Assembly: GCA_018710785.1 (NCBI GenBank)
Contig: DVJD01000080.1
Span: 38,540 to 102,539, forward strand
DNA length: 64,000 nucleotides
Source of the DNA: Candidatus Fimimorpha excrementavium
GTDB taxonomy: Bacteria; Bacillota; Clostridia; Lachnospirales; Lachnospiraceae
Direction of reading: 5' to 3'
In this document: in pieces, positions 25,108 to 33,277 of the stretch
How the letters are laid out: every line of letters starts with the position of its first letter
Numbering within the stretch: the stretch's first letter is position 1
Notes under the pieces: generated by a model
Told to the model about the DNA's origin: nothing
The model's database searches: none
What the model saw: the letters and a program-made list of their open reading frames with translations, nothing else
Made by a program: the position numbers and the translations under genes

Positions 25108-26052
25108 ATGGAAGAAAAGATGATTCCGGTCTATCTGATTACCGGTTTTCTGGAGGGGGGAAAAACTTCTTTTCTCAATTTTACCATGAGTCAGGAATAT
25201 TTTGCTGACGGAGAAAAGACACTTTTGATTGTCTGCGAAGAGGGAGAAGAAGAATACAGCGAATCCATGCTGGCGGATAATAACACGGTCATGGCTACTG
25301 TGGAAGAGGAATACGAACTGGATGAAGAATTTTTAAAGAAACTGGACAGAAAATATCATCCGGAACGTGTGCTGATTGAATACAATGGGATGTGGTCGGT
25401 AAAGAAATTTCTGGAAAAGCAATTGCCCCACTATTGGGGGATTTATCAGATCATTACCATATTGGACGGAAGTTCCTTCCAGCTGTACCTGAACAATATC
25501 AAATCGCTGGCCATGGAGTTGGTTACGTATACCGATCTGGTTATTTTCAATCGGTGTGATGAGAATACTCCTCTGGCAACCTATCAAAGGTCCGTAAAGG
25601 CAGTCAATCGCAGGGCGCAGGTGGTCTTTGAGGATGAAAACGGAGAAATGGAGAACCCGGAAGAGGATCTGCCCTATGACCTGGAAGCGGATGTGATCGA
25701 AATTGATGACCGCGATTATGGAATTTGGTATATCGATGTGCAGGAGCACCATGAACGCTATGAGGGCAAGAAAGTGAAATTCCTGGCGCAGCTTATGACT
25801 TCCGATGAATTTCCGGCAGGATTGTTTGTACCGGGCAGAAATGCCATGACATGCTGCGCCGATGATATCACGTTTCTCGGATTTATCAGTTCTTACAAAG
25901 GACCGAGAAAGATACAGACGGGCGAATGGGCGCGTATTGTGGTAACTGTAAAATGGGAATATTCAGCGGTTTATAAGGAAGAAGGTCCTGTTTTGTATGT
26001 ATCGGAGATTGTTCCGGAAGTGAAGCCGAAGGAAGAACTGATTTATTTTTAG
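25108..26052 (+). CDS. Divergent CobW-like GTPase with permease-associated C-terminal domain
   Basis: 314 residues. N-terminal half keeps a P-loop (GFLEGGKTS) but lacks the CxCC metal motif, and the base-recognition motif NKxD reads NRCD. The C-terminal half (from about residue 205) resembles the soluble tail of TIGR03943/DUF1980 (YcgQ-like) proteins, with FVPGRNAMTCCADDITFLG. YcgQ-type proteins occur beside YcgR permeases and CobW proteins, so a metal-handling role with the upstream GTPase is likely. GGGAGG precedes the ATG. The C-terminal assignment is from memory of the family and moderately sure. Confidence 0.75.
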   Translation: MEEKMIPVYLITGFLEGGKTSFLNFTMSQEYFADGEKTLLIVCEEGEEEYSESMLADNNTVMATVEEEYELDEEFLKKLDRKYHPERVLIEYNGMWSVKKFLEKQLPHYWGIYQIITILDGSSFQLYLNNIKSLAMELVTYTDLVIFNRCDENTPLATYQRSVKAVNRRAQVVFEDENGEMENPEEDLPYDLEADVIEIDDRDYGIWYIDVQEHHERYEGKKVKFLAQLMTSDEFPAGLFVPGRNAMTCCADDITFLGFISSYKGPRKIQTGEWARIVVTVKWEYSAVYKEEGPVLYVSEIVPEVKPKEELIYF

Positions 26053-26096
26053 ACGGCGGATATCCGTTTTATCAGAAAGAAATAATCATGGAACGA

Positions 26097-26155
26097 GCGT
26101 GTTTGAAGAAGATTTTTTTGCAGATGGCGAAGGAAACTTCTCAGGCACGCTTTTT
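26097..26155 (+). terminator. Possible terminator after the CobW pair
   Basis: GCGTG...GAAG pairs with CTTC...CACGC followed by TTTTT; long loop, so moderate support. The remainder of the 243-bp gap shows no gene. Confidence 0.4.
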
Positions 26156-26295
26156 GACTGCAGTGAAATGAGGAATAGTTTTTGATTCAGGAGGCATACT
26201 AATTTTGAAACATCGATGATGCGGCGGAAAAAAGAAGGCTTCGGTTAAAGCCGGATGGAATCAGATTTTGCGGTGTTTCAGAATGGAGGATTACT

Positions 26296-26727
26296 GTGAA
26301 AAAAGAAGTGGCATTGCTGAATCATATTCATGAGAGCGCGGATATGGGACAGGATAGCTTAAAACATATATTGGAGCTGTCCAAGGATAAAGAGTTTACT
26401 GATGTCATTCGGGCCTGGATCGAAGAGTACCAGGAAGCGTATCGGGAAAGCGCAGAATTGCTGAAGGAGTATCAGGAAGAAGCGGGAAGAGATGCTCCGG
26501 CCATGGGAAAAATGATGTCCAATGTGATGTCTAAAGTGAAGAATATGATGGATCCTTCCACCTCCAAGCTGGCCGAAATGGTTTTGCAGGGAGCGACCAT
26601 GGGGATTACAGAGATCACAAAGGAAATCCACGGATATGACGGAGAAGATACAAAGGTGCTGGATCTGGCCAAAAAGCTTTTAAAGCGCGAAGAGAAAAAT
26701 GTGGAGACGATGAAAAAGTTCCTCTGA
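26296..26727 (+). CDS. Hypothetical helical protein, possibly ferritin-like
   Basis: 143 residues starting with GTG behind GGAGGATTACT. Predicted almost wholly alpha-helical, with a long amphipathic pattern (LLNHIHESADMGQDSLKHIL and a C-terminal VLDLAKKLLKREEKNVETM) that suggests a four-helix bundle of the DUF2383/ferritin-like kind, including scattered His and Glu that could bind metal. I do not recognise a specific family. No signal peptide. It precedes dinB by about 100 bp with a promoter-like element between them, so probably a separate unit. Confidence 0.75.
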   Translation: MKKEVALLNHIHESADMGQDSLKHILELSKDKEFTDVIRAWIEEYQEAYRESAELLKEYQEEAGRDAPAMGKMMSNVMSKVKNMMDPSTSKLAEMVLQGATMGITEITKEIHGYDGEDTKVLDLAKKLLKREEKNVETMKKFL

Positions 26728-26739
26728 TGGAAGAAAATG

Positions 26740-26748
26740 TGGTATACT
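26740..26748 (+). promoter_or_regulatory. Extended -10 element ahead of dinB
   Basis: TGG-TATACT (TATACT at 26743-26748) without a convincing -35 box; about 80 nt before the dinB start. Confidence 0.4.
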
Positions 26749-26830
26749 GAGGTTAGCCGGGGAAAGCAAGGGACAAAAGCCCGGGTCGCTGCTTTCCCCT
26801 TTGAGCCGTTTTGAGAAAGGAGGCAGCAGG

Positions 26831-28051
26831 ATGGGCCGAACGCTTATTTTTCACATTGATGTGAATTCCGCTTATCTGAGCTGGGAAGCTGTCAGGAGGC
26901 TGAAAGAGGGAGCAAAAGAAGATTTGAGGCTGATTCCATCTGCTGTGGGCGGAGATCGGGAAAAGAGGCACGGGATCATTTTGGCCAAGTCTCCGGCAGC
27001 AAAAAAGTTTGGAATCTATACGAGCGAACCAATCGTCAGTGCTCTGAAGAAATGTCCGCATCTGGTTCTGGTTTCACCTGATTTTTCTCTATATGAAAAA
27101 AATTCCAGGGGATTTATGGAGATTTTAAAGCGATATGCGCCTGCGGTGGAACAGTATTCCATCGATGAAGCATTTGCGGACATGACGGGGACGGAGCAGC
27201 TCTATGGCTCGCCGGTGGAGGCTGCCAGAAAGATCCGGGATACCATTTATGAAGAAATGGGATTTACCGTGAACGTGGGGATTTCAACGAATAAATTGCT
27301 GGCAAAGATGGCATCGGATTTTGAAAAGCCCAATAAAATACATACGCTCTATCCGGAAGAAATTCAGAAAAAAATGTGGCCGCTGCCCGTGGAAAGGCTG
27401 TTTTTGGTGGGCGAGTCGGCCAGAAGGCGATTAAATGATCTGGGAATATTTACCATAGGTGATCTGGCAAAGGCAGACCCGGCTTTTATCCGCCAGCATT
27501 TGAAAAAACATGGAGAAGTCATCTATAAATACGCCAATGGAATCGGAGAGACCAAGATCACACATATGGAACCGGATAATAAAGGATACAGCAATTCCAC
27601 GACTCTGGCAGAGGATGTGGCAGATGCGGACACGGCCAAAATGGTTCTGCTTTCTCTTTGTGAGACGGTATGTGCCCGGCTTAGGAAAGACGGGATGAAA
27701 AGCGGCTGTATCGCGGTCCAGCTCACCTACCATACGTTTCAGAACAGAACCCACCAGTGCACCCTTCCGACGCTGACCAATGTGACAGGAGAAGTGGCCT
27801 CCATCGCGTTTCAGCTGTTTGATCAGATGTGGGACGGCAATACACCCATTCGCCTGCTGGGGGTGGCAGCCCAAAAGGTGACAGGAGACAGCATTCGCCA
27901 GTATAATCTATTTGATTTGGATAAGTATGAAAAAATGGAAAAACTGGATGCTGCCATAGATAAGATCCGCGGAAAATACGGAGAGACATCCATCACCAGA
28001 GCCTGCTTTATGAAGAAGGAAATGCCAAAAGGATGGAGAGGACAGAAATAA
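26831..28051 (+). CDS. dinB: DNA polymerase IV (Y family)
   Basis: 406 residues. Error-prone polymerase that copies past DNA damage. Catalytic acidic residues are in FHIDVNSAYLSW near the start and in YSIDEAFADM near residue 113; the helix-hairpin region and little-finger domain follow. The steric-gate part has the NSAYLSW wording frequent in clostridial members rather than MDAFFAS. Start 26831 follows AAAGGAGG; an in-frame start at 26801 lies before that site. No LexA box was seen, though I cannot exclude one. Confidence 0.92.
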   Translation: MGRTLIFHIDVNSAYLSWEAVRRLKEGAKEDLRLIPSAVGGDREKRHGIILAKSPAAKKFGIYTSEPIVSALKKCPHLVLVSPDFSLYEKNSRGFMEILKRYAPAVEQYSIDEAFADMTGTEQLYGSPVEAARKIRDTIYEEMGFTVNVGISTNKLLAKMASDFEKPNKIHTLYPEEIQKKMWPLPVERLFLVGESARRRLNDLGIFTIGDLAKADPAFIRQHLKKHGEVIYKYANGIGETKITHMEPDNKGYSNSTTLAEDVADADTAKMVLLSLCETVCARLRKDGMKSGCIAVQLTYHTFQNRTHQCTLPTLTNVTGEVASIAFQLFDQMWDGNTPIRLLGVAAQKVTGDSIRQYNLFDLDKYEKMEKLDAAIDKIRGKYGETSITRACFMKKEMPKGWRGQK

Positions 28052-28061
28052 CTAAAAACAA

Positions 28062-28090
28062 TTGCATTTTAGGAGGACTTGGTATAAAAT
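28062..28090 (+). promoter_or_regulatory. Promoter of the pyrI-pyrB-metY run
   Basis: TTGCAT at 28062-28067, 17 bp, TAAAAT at 28085-28090, upstream of pyrI. Confidence 0.65.
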
Positions 28091-28150
28091 AGAAAAAAGT
28101 GTGGGCCGCGACGGGTCTATGCGAGTAAACGTATACAGGAGGATGATTCC

Positions 28151-28576
28151 ATGCTTAATGTGAGCGGATTAAAGGAAGGATTTGTACTGGACCATATCAG
28201 GGCCGGTAAGTCGATGTCCATATACCGTTATCTTGGTCTGGACAAATTGGACTGTCAGGTGGCTATTATTAAAAATGCTAGAAGCAGTAAAATGGGGAGA
28301 AAAGATATCATAAAGATTGAGTGTGGGATTGATGTCCTGGATTTGGATGTTCTTGGATATATCGATCACAATATTACAATCAATATCATTAAAGATGAAA
28401 AGATCGTGGAAAAGAAGACACTGAAACTTCCAAAGAAGATTACAGGTGTGATTCACTGCAAAAACCCTCGCTGCATTACTTCCATAGAACAGGGGCTTCC
28501 CCATGTATTTATCCTTACGGATGAAGAAAACGAAGTTTACCGCTGTATGTATTGTGAGGAGCAGTATAAAAAGTGA
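28151..28576 (+). CDS. pyrI: Aspartate carbamoyltransferase regulatory subunit
   Basis: 141 residues. PyrI binds CTP/ATP and zinc and gives allosteric control to the PyrB trimer. The C-terminal zinc site is complete: CKNPRC and CMYC. The nucleotide-binding N-terminal part includes VLDHIRAGKSMSIYRYLG. AGGAGG precedes the ATG. It lies before pyrB, the reverse of the familiar pyrB-pyrI order. Confidence 0.95.
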   Translation: MLNVSGLKEGFVLDHIRAGKSMSIYRYLGLDKLDCQVAIIKNARSSKMGRKDIIKIECGIDVLDLDVLGYIDHNITINIIKDEKIVEKKTLKLPKKITGVIHCKNPRCITSIEQGLPHVFILTDEENEVYRCMYCEEQYKK

Positions 28577-28705
28577 CGGACGGTTATAATTGGAAAGCGG
28601 CAGCTTAGAATGTAATCGTTCGATTTTTTATGCGGCTTTGCTTTCAAACGGGAGAGATAAAAAATTCATATGGAAAGCCGCGGCAGGCGGCGGAATGAGA
28701 GGTAA

Positions 28706-29617
28706 ATGATGAGACATTTAATAAGTCCTTTGGATTTTTCGGTGGAAGAGTTATCCGACTTATTGGATTTGGCAAATGATATTGAAAAGAACCCGGAAAC
28801 GTATGCGCACAAATGCGAGGGAAAAAAGCTGGCCACATTGTTTTATGAGCCAAGTACCCGTACCCGCTTAAGTTTTGAAGCTGCCATGCACAATCTGGGC
28901 GGAAATGTAATCGGATTCGCGACAGCTGATTCCAGCTCGGCAGCAAAGGGGGAAAGTGTATCCGATACGATACGCATCGTCTCCTGCTATGCTGATATCT
29001 GCGCGATGCGTCATCCAAAGGAAGGGGCAGCCACGGTGGCATCCTTAAAATCCGGCATCCCTGTGATTAATGCAGGGGACGGCGGTCATCAGCATCCGAC
29101 CCAGACACTGACGGATTTGCTGACCATCCGCTCCCTGAAAGGGCGTTTGGATCACATCACCATTGGATTGTGCGGCGATTTGAAATTCGGCCGTACCGTA
29201 CATTCTCTGATCAATGCTCTGGTGCGCTATGAGGATGTGAAGTTTGTATTGATTTCACCGCCGGAACTGCGGGTTCCGGATTATATTCGGGAGGAAGTTC
29301 TGAAGGGATTTGATTTTGAGGAAGTGACGGACCTGGAACAGGCCATGCCGAAACTGGATATTCTCTATATGACGCGTGTCCAGAAGGAGCGCTTCTTCAA
29401 TGAAGATGATTATATCCGCATGAAAGACTGCTATATTTTGGATAAGGCAAAAATGAGTCTGGCAAAAGAGGACATGCTGGTTCTTCATCCATTGCCGCGC
29501 GTGAATGAGATTTCCGTGGAAGTGGATGACGATCCGCGCGCAGCATACTTTAAACAGGTCCAGTATGGCGTATATGTCCGTATGGCCCTGATTCTCAGGC
29601 TGTTGGAACTGGCATAA
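28706..29617 (+). CDS. pyrB: Aspartate carbamoyltransferase catalytic subunit
   Basis: 303 residues. First committed step of pyrimidine synthesis, joining carbamoyl phosphate to aspartate. Carbamoyl phosphate site [21 protein letters not shown] and [10 protein letters not shown] are all present. The start is ATG 28706 or the adjacent ATG 28709, behind GAGAGG. The 129-bp gap after pyrI holds GC-rich hairpin sequence and a 16-base segment identical to one before argJ. Confidence 0.96.
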   Translation: MMRHLISPLDFSVEELSDLLDLANDIEKNPETYAHKCEGKKLATLFYEPSTRTRLSFEAAMHNLGGNVIGFATADSSSAAKGESVSDTIRIVSCYADICAMRHPKEGAATVASLKSGIPVINAGDGGHQHPTQTLTDLLTIRSLKGRLDHITIGLCGDLKFGRTVHSLINALVRYEDVKFVLISPPELRVPDYIREEVLKGFDFEEVTDLEQAMPKLDILYMTRVQKERFFNEDDYIRMKDCYILDKAKMSLAKEDMLVLHPLPRVNEISVEVDDDPRAAYFKQVQYGVYVRMALILRLLELA

Positions 29618-29634
29618 AGAAAGGAGAAGGAAGC

Positions 29635-30924
29635 ATGAAAAAACAAAATCTGGAAACAATATGCATACAGAGCGGCTGGAAGCCCAAAAAAGGGGAACCG
29701 AGGGTTCTCCCGATCTATCAAAGCACCACATTCAAGTATGATGACAGTGAGCAGATGGCCAGGCTGTTTGATCTGGAAGATGAGGGATATTTTTATACCA
29801 GACTTCAGAATCCCACCAATGATGCGGTGGCTTCCAAAATCTGTGAATTGGAGGGCGGCGCGGCAGCCATGCTGACATCTTCCGGTCAGGCGGCAAACTT
29901 CTACGCCATCTATAATATCTGCAGCGCCGGGGATCATATTGTAAGCTCCGCGCCGATTTACGGAGGGACCTCCAATCTGTTTACCGTGACCATGAAGAAA
30001 ATGGGAATCGATGTGACGCTGGTGGATCCGGATGCTCCGGCGGAAGAGATTGCAAAGGCATTTCAGCCCAATACCAAGGCATTGTTTGCGGAAACCATTT
30101 CCAATCCTTCCCTGGTGGTTCTGGATATTGAAAAATTCGCCGAGCTGGCACACAGCCATGGCGTGCCGCTGATTGTCGACAATACATTCGCGACGCCCAT
30201 CAACTGCCGCCCATTTGAATTTGGCGCTGATATCGTCACCCATTCCACAACCAAATATATGGACGGCCATGCGCTGACTGTGGGCGGATGCATCGTGGAC
30301 AGCGGCAATTTTGACTGGATGGCCCACGCGGATAAGTTCCCTGGATTGACGACACCGGACGAATCCTATCACGGTATTGTGTATGCAGAACGCTTTGGCA
30401 AAAAAGCCTATATAACAAAGGCAACTGCCCAGCTGATGCGCGATCTCGGATCCATCCAGTCTCCGCAGAATGCGTTTCTGCTGAATATCGGACTGGAAAC
30501 GCTTCATCTTCGTATGCCCCGTCACTGTGAAAACGCACAGAAAGTGGCAGAATATCTGGAATCCAATGAGAATGTGGCCTGGGTCGATTATCCGGGGCTG
30601 AAGAGCAGCAAATACTATGATCTGGCACAGAAGTACATGCCCAATGGTACCTGCGGTGTGGTAGCCTTCGGTTTGAAGGGCGGAAAAGACTTTGCCATCC
30701 GTTTCATGGATCATCTGAAGCTGGCATGCATCGTCACCCATGTGGCCGATGCCAGAACATGTGTCCTTCATCCGGCCAGCCATACACACAGACAGCTGAG
30801 CGAAGAACAGCTGGTGGAAGCAGGCGTACGTCCGGATCTGATCCGTTTCTCTGTCGGAATCGAAAATGCGGAGGATATTATCGCAGACATTGAGCAGGCG
30901 ATCAACGCTGCGGAGAAAAACTGA
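29635..30924 (+). CDS. metY: O-acetylhomoserine sulfhydrylase (PLP-dependent)
   Basis: 429 residues, Cys/Met metabolism PLP family. Makes homocysteine (or cysteine from O-acetylserine) with sulfide. PLP Lys is in HSTTKYMDGHALT, and the N-terminus TICIQSGWKP fits the OAH/OAS sulfhydrylase branch. AAAGGAG precedes the ATG, 17 bp after pyrB, so likely cotranscribed with the pyrimidine genes despite the different pathway. No SAM riboswitch precedes it. Confidence 0.93.
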   Translation: MKKQNLETICIQSGWKPKKGEPRVLPIYQSTTFKYDDSEQMARLFDLEDEGYFYTRLQNPTNDAVASKICELEGGAAAMLTSSGQAANFYAIYNICSAGDHIVSSAPIYGGTSNLFTVTMKKMGIDVTLVDPDAPAEEIAKAFQPNTKALFAETISNPSLVVLDIEKFAELAHSHGVPLIVDNTFATPINCRPFEFGADIVTHSTTKYMDGHALTVGGCIVDSGNFDWMAHADKFPGLTTPDESYHGIVYAERFGKKAYITKATAQLMRDLGSIQSPQNAFLLNIGLETLHLRMPRHCENAQKVAEYLESNENVAWVDYPGLKSSKYYDLAQKYMPNGTCGVVAFGLKGGKDFAIRFMDHLKLACIVTHVADARTCVLHPASHTHRQLSEEQLVEAGVRPDLIRFSVGIENAEDIIADIEQAINAAEKN

Positions 30925-30982
30925 TAAAAAAATGCCCAGACGAGTCTCTGAATGGAAAAGGAGACACGTTTGGGCATTTTTC
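30925..30982. terminator. Terminator between metY and the AraC regulator
   Basis: AAAAAATGCCCA-GACG-GTCTC pairs with GAGAC-CGT-TGGGCATTTTT; works in both directions. Confidence 0.85.
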
Positions 30983-31015
30983 TGATGGGCGGATGGGCAA
31001 TTGAAAAAGCACCCG

Positions 31016-31843
31016 CTATTTTTTCAGTGATTGATTGCGGTAGGAAAGCGGGGTCAGGCCGCATTTTTGATGGAATACCTTAGTAAAATAGTTCTGATCA
31101 GAAAAACCGCACTGACGGGCGATATCCTGGATGGAAACCGTGGGATCTTCCAGCATTTTTTTGCTCTGTGCCAGCCGATAGGAAGTTATGTATTCCAGGA
31201 TGGACTGCTGGTAGGCATTGCGAAAACTTTTGGTCAGAGTCGCACGGCTGCAGTAAAAATAGCTGCACAGCTGATCCAGCGTGATCTGACCGGAAAAATG
31301 GGTATGGATATACTCCTTGATTTTGACAGGGAGGGTCTGATTATTCAGCTTCAGACGATTGCTGAGGGTGATGTATGCAGCACAGATTTCCATGATGGAG
31401 ATACAGGACAGGATCTGGCTTTTGGAACGGATGGGAATTTGATCCACGGCGTCCTTCAGCTCCCGAACATTGTCCACATAGGGAAGGGCCGACTGGAAGG
31501 TGCGCTTTGGACTGTCATGCATGGTGTCCATGGTCTGTCCCATCATGAGATAGCCGGAGAGAATGCCATTGTGATAGAGAGGGGCCACTGCCTCATACAG
31601 ACCAAAACAGCACTGATAGAGATAGACATCCTCTGTCTGGCGGGCGGTTTCAAAGGCTTTTTTGTCATTCTTATGGCAGAGCGCCAGCGCTTTTGGATTC
31701 TTCTGGATAAACTGGCAAAAGGCAGAACCTTTCTTGGGATAGGCTTCCAGCTCGTTCTGTTCGGTGTCATATATGGAAATGCGGAATCCGGAGATATTGG
31801 AAAGTTCCTTCAAAATATCTGCTAAAGCAATTTCTTTACTCAT
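31016..31843 (-). CDS. AraC-family regulator with PocR sensor domain
   Basis: 275 residues. N-terminal PocR-type ligand domain (residues 8-165) with a Cys-rich patch CQFIQ...LALC and YQCCFGLYEAVAPL, typical of this sensor, which binds small carbon compounds. C-terminal AraC helix-turn-helix pair, with DIARQCGFSDQNYFTKVF. AGGAG precedes the ATG. It is divergent from the NahK-like kinase with both promoters in a 245-bp gap, so that gene is a natural candidate target. Confidence 0.9.
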   Translation of the reverse strand: MSKEIALADILKELSNISGFRISIYDTEQNELEAYPKKGSAFCQFIQKNPKALALCHKNDKKAFETARQTEDVYLYQCCFGLYEAVAPLYHNGILSGYLMMGQTMDTMHDSPKRTFQSALPYVDNVRELKDAVDQIPIRSKSQILSCISIMEICAAYITLSNRLKLNNQTLPVKIKEYIHTHFSGQITLDQLCSYFYCSRATLTKSFRNAYQQSILEYITSYRLAQSKKMLEDPTVSIQDIARQCGFSDQNYFTKVFHQKCGLTPLSYRNQSLKK

Positions 31844-31884
31844 AACCTTACTCCTGTAAATTTTTTTGGTGTTGTTCTTCGGTC

Positions 31885-31913
31885 AGTATACCACAAAGTA
31901 ACGAAAAATGGAA
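31885..31913 (-). promoter_or_regulatory. Promoter of the AraC/PocR gene
   Basis: Minus strand TTCCAT, 17 bp, TATACT with extended TGG before it. Confidence 0.6.
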
Positions 31914-31952
31914 TATTATATCCGATTTTACCAAAAAAGAATGGAAAATGCA

Positions 31953-31980
31953 TTGTTTTTCGCAGGGAATCTGTTAAGAT
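31953..31980 (+). promoter_or_regulatory. Promoter of the NahK-like kinase
   Basis: TTGTTT at 31953-31958, 16 bp, TAAGAT at 31975-31980; a weak promoter, as expected for an activated gene. Confidence 0.5.
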
Positions 31981-32088
31981 GAAAACAGAGAGAAGAAAGG
32001 AAACAAAGCCGGACGCAGGCAGGAGGCATTTGGCACTGCAAACGTTTCGCGAATCAGTGCGGTGGGTACCGCAGGAATGGAGGTATAT

Positions 32089-33189
32089 ATGAGGACAGAA
32101 AGTATTGAGGGAGCTTTGGAATGTTTTCAGCTGGAGGGGATGGTATCCGGCTATCGTTCCTATGGAAGCGGGCATATCAACAGTACCTTTTTGGTAAACT
32201 GTGACACAGAAAAAGGAAGAAGGAGATACATTCTCCAGTGTATGAACAAAGACATTTTTCAGGATATAGACGGGCTGATGAGCAATATTGCATCCGTGAC
32301 AGAATTTTTAAGAAAGAAAATCATTGCAAATCACGGAGATCCGGAGAGAGAGACGCTGACCCTGGTAAAATCAGTGGATGGAAAAAGTTATGTGAAAGAT
32401 GAAGAAGGAAATTCATGGAGAGTTTATCTGTTTGTGGAAGATACCATCAGCTTTGATGTGGTGGAGAAACCGGAAGATTTTTATGAGAGCGGCTATTCCT
32501 TTGGACATTTCCAGAGACTGCTGTCCGATTATCCGGCGCATACACTTACGGAGACGATTCCTGACTTCCACAATACGTCGGCTCGTTTCCGGCAGCTTCA
32601 GGAGGCCGTGAAAAATAATAAAGCAGGACGGTTGGAAGAAGTAAAGGCTGAACTGGATTTTGTCATGGCAAGAAAAGAAGAACTGGGAATGGCCATGAAC
32701 ATGCTGAAGGAAGGAAAACTTCCGCTGCGTGTTACACATAATGACACAAAGCTGAACAATATTTTGATGGATAAGGATACCAGGAAAGGAATCTGTATCA
32801 TTGATCTGGATACGGTAATGCCGGGGCTTTCCATCCATGATTTTGGCGATTCCATCCGTTTCGGCGCCAATACCGCTGAGGAAGATGAGCCGGACACCAG
32901 CAAGGTAGCGCTTTCTCTTCCGCTGTTTGAGGCCTATGTAAAAGGATTTTTGGAGGGCTGTGAGGGAAGTCTGACAGAGGCCGAAGTGGATATGCTTCCA
33001 ATGGGAGCCAAATTGATGACCATAGAATGCGGCATGCGCTTTTTGGCCGACTATCTGAATGGAGATGTCTATTTCAAAATCCACAGGGAAAAACAGAATT
33101 TGGACCGTGCCAGAACGCAGTTTGCGCTTGTGGCAGATATGGAAAAGAAATGGGAGCAGATGAAGGCGATTGTCGAGAAGTATCGCTGA
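32089..33189 (+). CDS. nahK: N-acetylhexosamine 1-kinase-like phosphotransferase
   Basis: 366 residues of the aminoglycoside-phosphotransferase fold. It follows bifidobacterial NahK closely through SYGSGHINSTFLV, ILQCMNKDIF, RVTHNDTKLNNILMD (catalytic Asp), IDLDTVMPG, GDSIRFGA and MRFLADYLNGD. NahK phosphorylates the anomeric carbon of GalNAc or GlcNAc released from mucin or milk glycans. The start at 32089 follows GGAGG. The other genes of that pathway (phosphorylase, epimerase) are not here, though a beta-galactosidase is at 2 kb. Divergent AraC regulator may control it. Confidence 0.85.
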   Translation: MRTESIEGALECFQLEGMVSGYRSYGSGHINSTFLVNCDTEKGRRRYILQCMNKDIFQDIDGLMSNIASVTEFLRKKIIANHGDPERETLTLVKSVDGKSYVKDEEGNSWRVYLFVEDTISFDVVEKPEDFYESGYSFGHFQRLLSDYPAHTLTETIPDFHNTSARFRQLQEAVKNNKAGRLEEVKAELDFVMARKEELGMAMNMLKEGKLPLRVTHNDTKLNNILMDKDTRKGICIIDLDTVMPGLSIHDFGDSIRFGANTAEEDEPDTSKVALSLPLFEAYVKGFLEGCEGSLTEAEVDMLPMGAKLMTIECGMRFLADYLNGDVYFKIHREKQNLDRARTQFALVADMEKKWEQMKAIVEKYR

Positions 33190-33215
33190 TCGATGCGCAT
33201 AAAAAGAAATACATA

Positions 33216-33277
33216 AAAACAGTGGGGGATCCCAAACGCGTCCGCAGATCGGACAAACGTTGGGATCCCCCTGTTTT
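33216..33277. terminator. Strong hairpin between the kinase and citrate synthase genes
   Basis: AAAACAG-GGGGGATCCCAA pairs with TTGGGATCCCCC-CTGTTTTTT; serves both convergent genes and abuts the citrate synthase stop codon. Confidence 0.9.

Noticed and set aside
26056..26290. Possible small gene between the CobW pair and the helical protein
   Set aside because: No frame with a start, ribosome site and reasonable composition; only hairpin sequence seen.
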